Below are positions 8,235-12,042 of a stretch of 12,042 nucleotides of DNA, in pieces. The notes beneath the pieces were generated by a model. That model ran no database searches and was not told the DNA's origin. It saw nothing but the letters and a program-made list of their open reading frames with translations. The translations under genes and the position numbers were made by a program. The stretch is from contig JAMYHX010000798.1 in NCBI GenBank assembly GCA_025529335.1, positions 1-12,042 of the forward strand. Reading direction: 5' to 3'. This DNA is from Rhizopus sp. PT2906 (taxonomy: Eukaryota; Mucoromycota; Mucoromycetes; Mucorales; Rhizopodaceae). Within the stretch, counting starts at the first letter, position 1, and each line of letters opens with the position of its first letter.

Positions 8235-9433
8235 GGTCGTCACTGTCAACTCGTTATGGGACCTGCAGGTAGCGGAAAGGTAAAGTGAATGATTGAAAAA
8301 ATAGATCATATTACAAATCTGTACTCTAGTCAACCTATTGCGCTACCATGATGACACATTGTCAAACAGCTGGACGTCGAGTTCACCTTGTCAATCTTGA
8401 TCCTGCTGCAGAAAGCTTTGAATATGAACCTACAATTGGTACTCAATAATGAACTATTTTATATACACAATGCTGAACATGGATCATATTAGACATTAGA
8501 GATTTGATCACTTTAGAAGATGTAATGGAAGAACTGAATTATGGACCCAATGGTGGTTTGATCTATTGCTTAGAGTAAGGACTTATAGAAAGAGACAAGC
8601 ATGTATTTATTGTTTATCTAGATTTTTAGTAAACAATATAGATTGGCTCGAAGAAGAGATAGGAGACTATGAAGATGATTACCTTATATTTGATTGCCCT
8701 GGACAGATCGAACTTTACACCCATTTTCCTATTATGAAAAGATTATGCGAGGCATTAAGTCGTCTTAATATGTCTATTTGTGGAGTGTATTGTTTGGAAT
8801 CACAATTTATTGAAGACAAGAGTAAATATTTTTCTGGTGTATTGAGTGCGATGAGTGCCATGGTCAATCTAGAGATACCTCATATTAATGTTATGACAAA
8901 GATGGACTTGATTGAAGGAGATTATGGTAATAAACGAGCAAGCGAAGAAGAAGAACAAGATGAGGATGATGAAGAAAGTGCAGCAACCCAAAAGAGACGT
9001 AGACAGAGAAGAAGAAGAAGACTTTTGGAAAAAGCAATGACAGAAAGAGAATTGGACAGATACTTGGAACCTGATCCATTGTTAATAGCAGAAGAAGCAG
9101 AGGTTGTTTATGAAGGGGAAGAGCAGCCAACAGCCAGAAGTTTAAAGTTTCAAGCTTTGACACAGGCTATTGTACAATTGGTATAGGAGAACGCGCGATT
9201 TTTAAAAGGGGTGTAATTAAGATACATTTTTATTTAGATTGATGACTACAGTATGGTTAAATTTATACCGCTAAATATTACAGATGAAGATTCTATCGAA
9301 TATGTTTTATCACACGTGGACAATTCAATGCAGTATGGCGAAGATTTAGAACCAAAGGTACACACATTTATTGAAACTGATTGAATACTCACCATCTCTT
9401 TAGGAACCTGAAGATGTACCAGAGTATGAGTAA
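8183..9433 (+). CDS. GPN3: GPN-loop GTPase 3, RNA polymerase II assembly/import factor
   Basis: Seven exons, 8183-8184, 8234-8279, 8330-8438, 8493-8574, 8622-9180, 9238-9357 and 9404-9433, give 315 residues in one frame. Visible parts are the P-loop GPAGSGKST (10-18), VNLDPAAE, the defining GPN triplet (70-72), the G3 motif DCPGQ (104-108), TKMD (172-175), and a conserved tail with DDYSMVKF and MQYGEDLEPKEP. The segments GPNGGL and YLIFDCPGQIELYTH follow human GPN3 closely. GPN3 works with GPN1 in the cytoplasm to assemble RNA polymerase II and deliver it to the nucleus; that role is transferred from the family. It is longer than human GPN3 (284) because of an acidic then arginine-rich insertion at about 183-215. 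Introns are 46-57 nt. The last intron leaves a terminal exon of nine codons plus stop. The gene is divergent from the phospholipase. Confidence 0.92.
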
Positions 9434-9484
9434 GTGATACTTGCCCCCTTTTTTTGTATATCAAAGAAGGAGAACACAATGTAG

Positions 9485-9490
9485 AATAAA
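9485..9490 (+). terminator. AATAAA poly(A)-signal candidate for GPN3
   Basis: An AATAAA lies 52 nt after the GPN3 stop codon, within the 196-nt gap before the next gene. Its position is suitable for 3' end formation; use is inferred. Confidence 0.4.
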
Positions 9491-9629
9491 AACGTTTCAA
9501 TTGTTTACAAGCAAGGGAAATATAAAAATATAAAAACAGAAAAGGGGTTTGTAGGGGCAATGTGTTATTTATCCTTTTCTTGTCTTTTCTTTCCTTCTTT
9601 TTCTCTTATTGTTTGTATATACTCTAATA

Positions 9630-10028
9630 ATGAGTGTATATTGCCATAACAAATATATGGAGGATGATGACGATAACACGGTATTAGCAGATATTTTATC
9701 ATTAAAAATTTCAAAAGAGAACAAGGTAATAGTATCAATAGAATATAAAATAAACGTACTCATGTCATATATAGCGTAACTCTGTCACGAACTGGAGTAA
9801 ACAACGTAGTCCTTGGTTATATCAAAACAAGGATAAACGACAAGAGCAGTTACAAGCAAGCTTAAATCAACTTCAATATTTACATCAGCAGCAGTTGAAG
9901 ACAATGATGAGATATAGCAGTTATAAAAATAATGATTATAATAAGAACAGCAATAACAGTAATAGAAGCAGTAACAGCAGCAGCAATAATAGTAATATAA
10001 GTAGCAGCAATAGCAGCAATAGCAGCAA

Positions 10029-10060
<32 letters not shown>

Positions 10061-10518
10061 AAAGAAATTCATATACCTTTCAACTATCACCTTCCAGCTC
10101 TAATTCTAGCTTTCAATCACAAAAGAGATATTCATCATCGTTTAGTAAAAAGATTAAAAGGGCATTTAGTGTGACAAGAAGCATGTCCGAAAAGAAGCCG
10201 AATCAAGACATTATTCTACCTGATTCCCCTACTTCAAGTGTCTCTTCAAGAAAGACAAATCGATTAACTAAATACTTTTCTTTGCTTCCTTTACCAGCTT
10301 CATCTACAGCATGCAGCAAAGTTTCTTTTAGTTCTACTGTTATAGTACATGAAACATTCTCTAGTGCCGAATACGACAGACAATCTGACAACACATACAC
10401 TTGCCAAAATCTTACTCCAGAGTTAGCATTAGACATAAAGAAAGAATTAAATGATCACAAGTTGAATAATATGCATGTTCACCCTCAAAGTCGGCAGTTT
10501 ACACACTTTTTCATATAA
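9630..10518 (+). CDS. unrecognised Ser/Asn-rich protein
   Basis: Two exons, 9630-9725 and 9775-10518, join in frame around a 49-nt intron (GTAATA...ATAG) to give 279 residues. I do not recognise the family. The N-terminus has an acidic patch (MEDDDDN). A Gln-rich, probably helical segment with Q/L spacing (about 50-75) comes next. Residues about 88-127 are a Ser/Asn tract ending in ten Ser, coded by AGC/AAT and AGT repeats. A basic patch FSKKIKRAF (about 155-163) follows, then many Ser/Thr-rich stretches including DSPTSS. There is no signal peptide or membrane segment, and most of the chain looks disordered. The composition would suit a phosphorylated regulatory or signalling protein, but that is only inference. 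An AATAAA follows the stop by two bases. The start is the first suitable ATG before the donor site. Confidence 0.7.
9947..10060 (+). repeat. trinucleotide tract AAC/AGC/AAT/AGT, ending in (AGT)10-like run
   Basis: Mixed AAC, AGT, AGC and AAT triplets resolve into AGCAGCAAT-type units (about 9995-10030) and then a perfect GTA/AGT repeat at 10031-10060. The whole tract stays in the reading frame of the surrounding gene, encoding Ser and Asn. The opposite strand is open as a Tyr/Cys run, which is an artefact of the repeat. Confidence 0.9.
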
Positions 10519-10520
10519 AC

Positions 10521-10526
10521 AATAAA
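10521..10526 (+). terminator. AATAAA poly(A)-signal candidate of the Ser/Asn-rich gene
   Basis: An AATAAA lies immediately after the stop codon at 10516-10518, followed by an AT-rich stretch. This is a plausible signal for 3' end formation. Confidence 0.4.
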
Positions 10527-10718
10527 GCAATTACACTTTGTTGATTATTAATCTTTTCTTTATATTAAAAAGACAACATTTAAGCATAAAACGAACTTGA
10601 TATTTTTGAGAGAAAAATATATTTCAGAAAGAGGATAAAATTATAAAATGTATGGCACATATTAAAAAAGTATTTATGCAAAGGCTAAAAATATAAAGGT
10701 CGTCTTTCCACTAACATA
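10527..10718. other. AT-rich spacer between the Ser/Asn-rich gene and the plus-strand LINE
   Basis: There are about 190 nt of AT-rich sequence with no coding potential. It must hold the 3' end of the host gene and whatever remains of the LINE 5' untranslated region. I cannot place the insertion junction within it. Confidence 0.4.
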
Positions 10719-11977
10719 ATGTTACATAGACAGACAACCAATCAAAACTCGCTATCATCATCTTCGACAAGACATGAACCGCCTCCATCTACCAGACCAA
10801 CATCAGCTGAACTTTGGAGAGCCTTCATAGCCCACGCAAGAGGCTTCCGAGGAGCTAATCTTACCGTATTTGAGAACGCAGAAGCAAAAGCAGCTGTTAG
10901 AGATCGCCATCAGGACCAACTCTGGGTACAATCTAATGAAATGAACAGTGCAGTCTTGACCTGAAACAACTTTCCGTTCTGCCTGCAGATTTCTATGAAG
11001 CTCTCACCAATCAATATCCATTCGCCATCGGGGCAGTGCCAATACGTCAGGGGGCCGTTAATGGGGTCATCATCGCTTTTGATTCCGCATAATCTCGCAC
11101 AACCGCTTGCAGTGTTGGTATAGCAGTTGGGAGTTTCACCGTCATCAGCACACCTATATTACCTCCTACTAGCTCCATTTACCGAGTTTCGCTTGAAAAA
11201 CTACCTTTGATGAGACTAGACAGTTTAATCCCACTTCTAACCGAGGCACTCTCTCGCTACGGCACAGTTCTCCATGTTGGTTTATATCGCGATCCGGTTG
11301 GTTGTCTTTTTTTTTCGGTAAAGGGTATGCCCTTATCGATACCGCACCTGAGGAACGTACCGTCCTCTCTCTCAGTCACAAAATTAATTTAACGAATCAA
11401 TCTTATCTATGCTTCGTGGAGAGGCATGGCACCTCATTGTTCTTACTGCTATTAGCCTGGCCACACGAAAGGCAACTGTCCTCATCTCCCTCAGCAGCGT
11501 ATTAAGACTTGTTACAGCTGTGGGAATCCAGGCTATTTAATTAGAGAGCGTCCCAAATGTAACATTGCTACTGTGAGCGAGAAACGCGCACGCTACGATG
11601 ATCCTTTACCTACTGTACCCATGTTGTCTTTATCACCAACTCCCATTGTATCTGCTATATCTAAGTCTGTGCACCAATCTGGCATTGAGTCTTCTAAGAT
11701 GACTGCCAACATTCAGAATAACATTGTATGAACTAGATCAAAGGTATCTATCACTATCACCACTGCAGTTATCCTTGAGGAGGAAGATGATGCCGACGGC
11801 CCAGATTACGTTCCTTCCGATGATCAATCAGAATCGGATGAGTCTGAGCATGATTCTGATGTTATGTCAATTGACTCACAAGGGAGACAGGATATCGAAG
11901 ACGATGTGCGTCTTCTACAGAGTAGATTATTCTGCGATGTGCTAAATACTGCACTACCTACGAACCTCTGGCCTTAG
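10719..11977 (+). pseudogene. ORF1 (gag-like) of a second LINE family, broken
   Basis: The frame starts at ATG 10719 and is open to about 10955 (SAELWRAFIAHARGF, LTVFENAEAKAAV). It then shifts by one base to a second frame carrying LSVLPADFYEALTNQYPFAIGAVP. A TAA stop (about 11090), a further shift near a T9 run (11307-11315), and another shift near 11425 follow. Two CCHC knuckles then occur. The first, C-S-Y-C...H...C (11438-11479), keeps its ligands but contains a TAG. The second (11510-11551) has the expected His replaced by Tyr and the last Cys by Arg. An acidic tail (EEEDDADGPDY, SESDESEHDSD) ends at TAG 11975-11977. Length and layout resemble the ORF1 of the minus-strand LINE, but the N-terminal sequences differ, so it is another family. 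It is more GC-rich than the host genes. Confidence 0.8.
11307..11315 (+). other. frameshift at T9 homopolymer in plus-strand LINE ORF1
   Basis: Upstream sequence (VGLYRDPVGCLFF) and downstream sequence (GKGYALIDTAPEE) are each open but differ in frame by one base across this run. A one-base length change of the homopolymer explains it. Confidence 0.6.
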
Positions 11978-12042
11978 GTTCGTCTACACCTATACAAATG
12001 CTTCCAAAGATACGTGTTGATGGCCAAACAACAATTGCCTGT
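11978..12042 (+). other. LINE sequence after ORF1, cut by the window end
   Basis: The 65 nt after the ORF1 stop should hold the ORF1-ORF2 junction. An ATG at 12019-12021 is followed by open sequence to the end, but too little is present to identify an ORF2 endonuclease. Confidence 0.3.

Noticed and set aside
8891..9163. Minus-strand open frame of 90 codons rich in Leu
   Set aside because: It is the antisense of GPN3 exon 5; the Leu/Ser runs are complements of the GAA/AGA codons in the acidic/basic insertion.
9246..9763. Minus-strand frames between GPN3 and the next gene
   Set aside because: They overlap GPN3 exons 6 and 7 and the AT-rich 3' untranslated region in antisense; no motifs are visible.
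9785..10090. Minus-strand frame encoding Tyr/Cys runs
   Set aside because: It is the antisense reading of the AGT/AGC/AAT repeat in the Ser/Asn-rich gene; it has no family features.
4393..10518. Functional gene cluster (shared pathway) in the host island
   Set aside because: The genes are an ATP synthase assembly factor, a phospholipase, a polymerase-assembly GTPase and an unknown; orientations differ and nothing links their roles.
1..12042. tRNA, rRNA, CRISPR or prokaryotic-style operon
   Set aside because: I saw no tRNA B-box in a fitting context, no regularly spaced direct repeats and no ribosome-binding-site-led gene strings; spliceosomal introns show a eukaryotic nuclear locus.

Overview
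The window reads as nuclear DNA of an early-diverging filamentous fungus, most likely a mucoralean (Mucoromycota). The host genes are AT-rich and cut by many 46-59 nt introns with GTAAGT-like donors and CTAAC/TTAAC-like branch sites. The proteins look fungal or metazoan, and the flanking repeats are non-LTR (LINE) retrotransposons with CCHC-knuckle ORF1 proteins, of a kind common in these fungi. Assignments were made by eye from reading frames; no search was run.

Layout: (1) 1-440 is mostly AT-rich and empty, apart from a possible coding end at 1-99. (2) About 440-4260 is a decayed LINE on the minus strand: ORF1 (4245-2829), then ORF2 endonuclease and linker (2828-1471), then a 3' zinc-binding remnant (about 1080-440). 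The reverse transcriptase core is missing. (3) 4393-10518 is an island of four intact host genes. These are FMC1 (mitochondrial F1-ATPase assembly factor, +, 3 exons), a DDHD intracellular phospholipase A1 (-, 9 exons), GPN3 (GPN-loop GTPase for RNA polymerase II biogenesis, +, 7 exons including a split start codon), and an unrecognised Ser/Asn-rich protein (+, 2 exons). (4) 10719-12042 is ORF1 of a second, different LINE on the plus strand, also broken, running off the window.

Arrangement: FMC1 and the phospholipase converge with only 14 nt between stop codons. The phospholipase and GPN3 diverge from a 716-nt shared intergenic region containing GA/CT tracts. GPN3 and the Ser/Asn-rich gene are tandem. 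The four genes do not form an evident pathway (mitochondrial assembly, lipid metabolism, polymerase assembly, unknown), so this looks like ordinary eukaryotic gene neighbourhood rather than a cluster. Both LINEs have their 5' ends against the gene island and run outward. I found no tRNA, rRNA, CRISPR array or clearly new system. The most useful results are the gene models that single-frame ORF calling misses, the split GPN3 start codon and the tight convergent pair.
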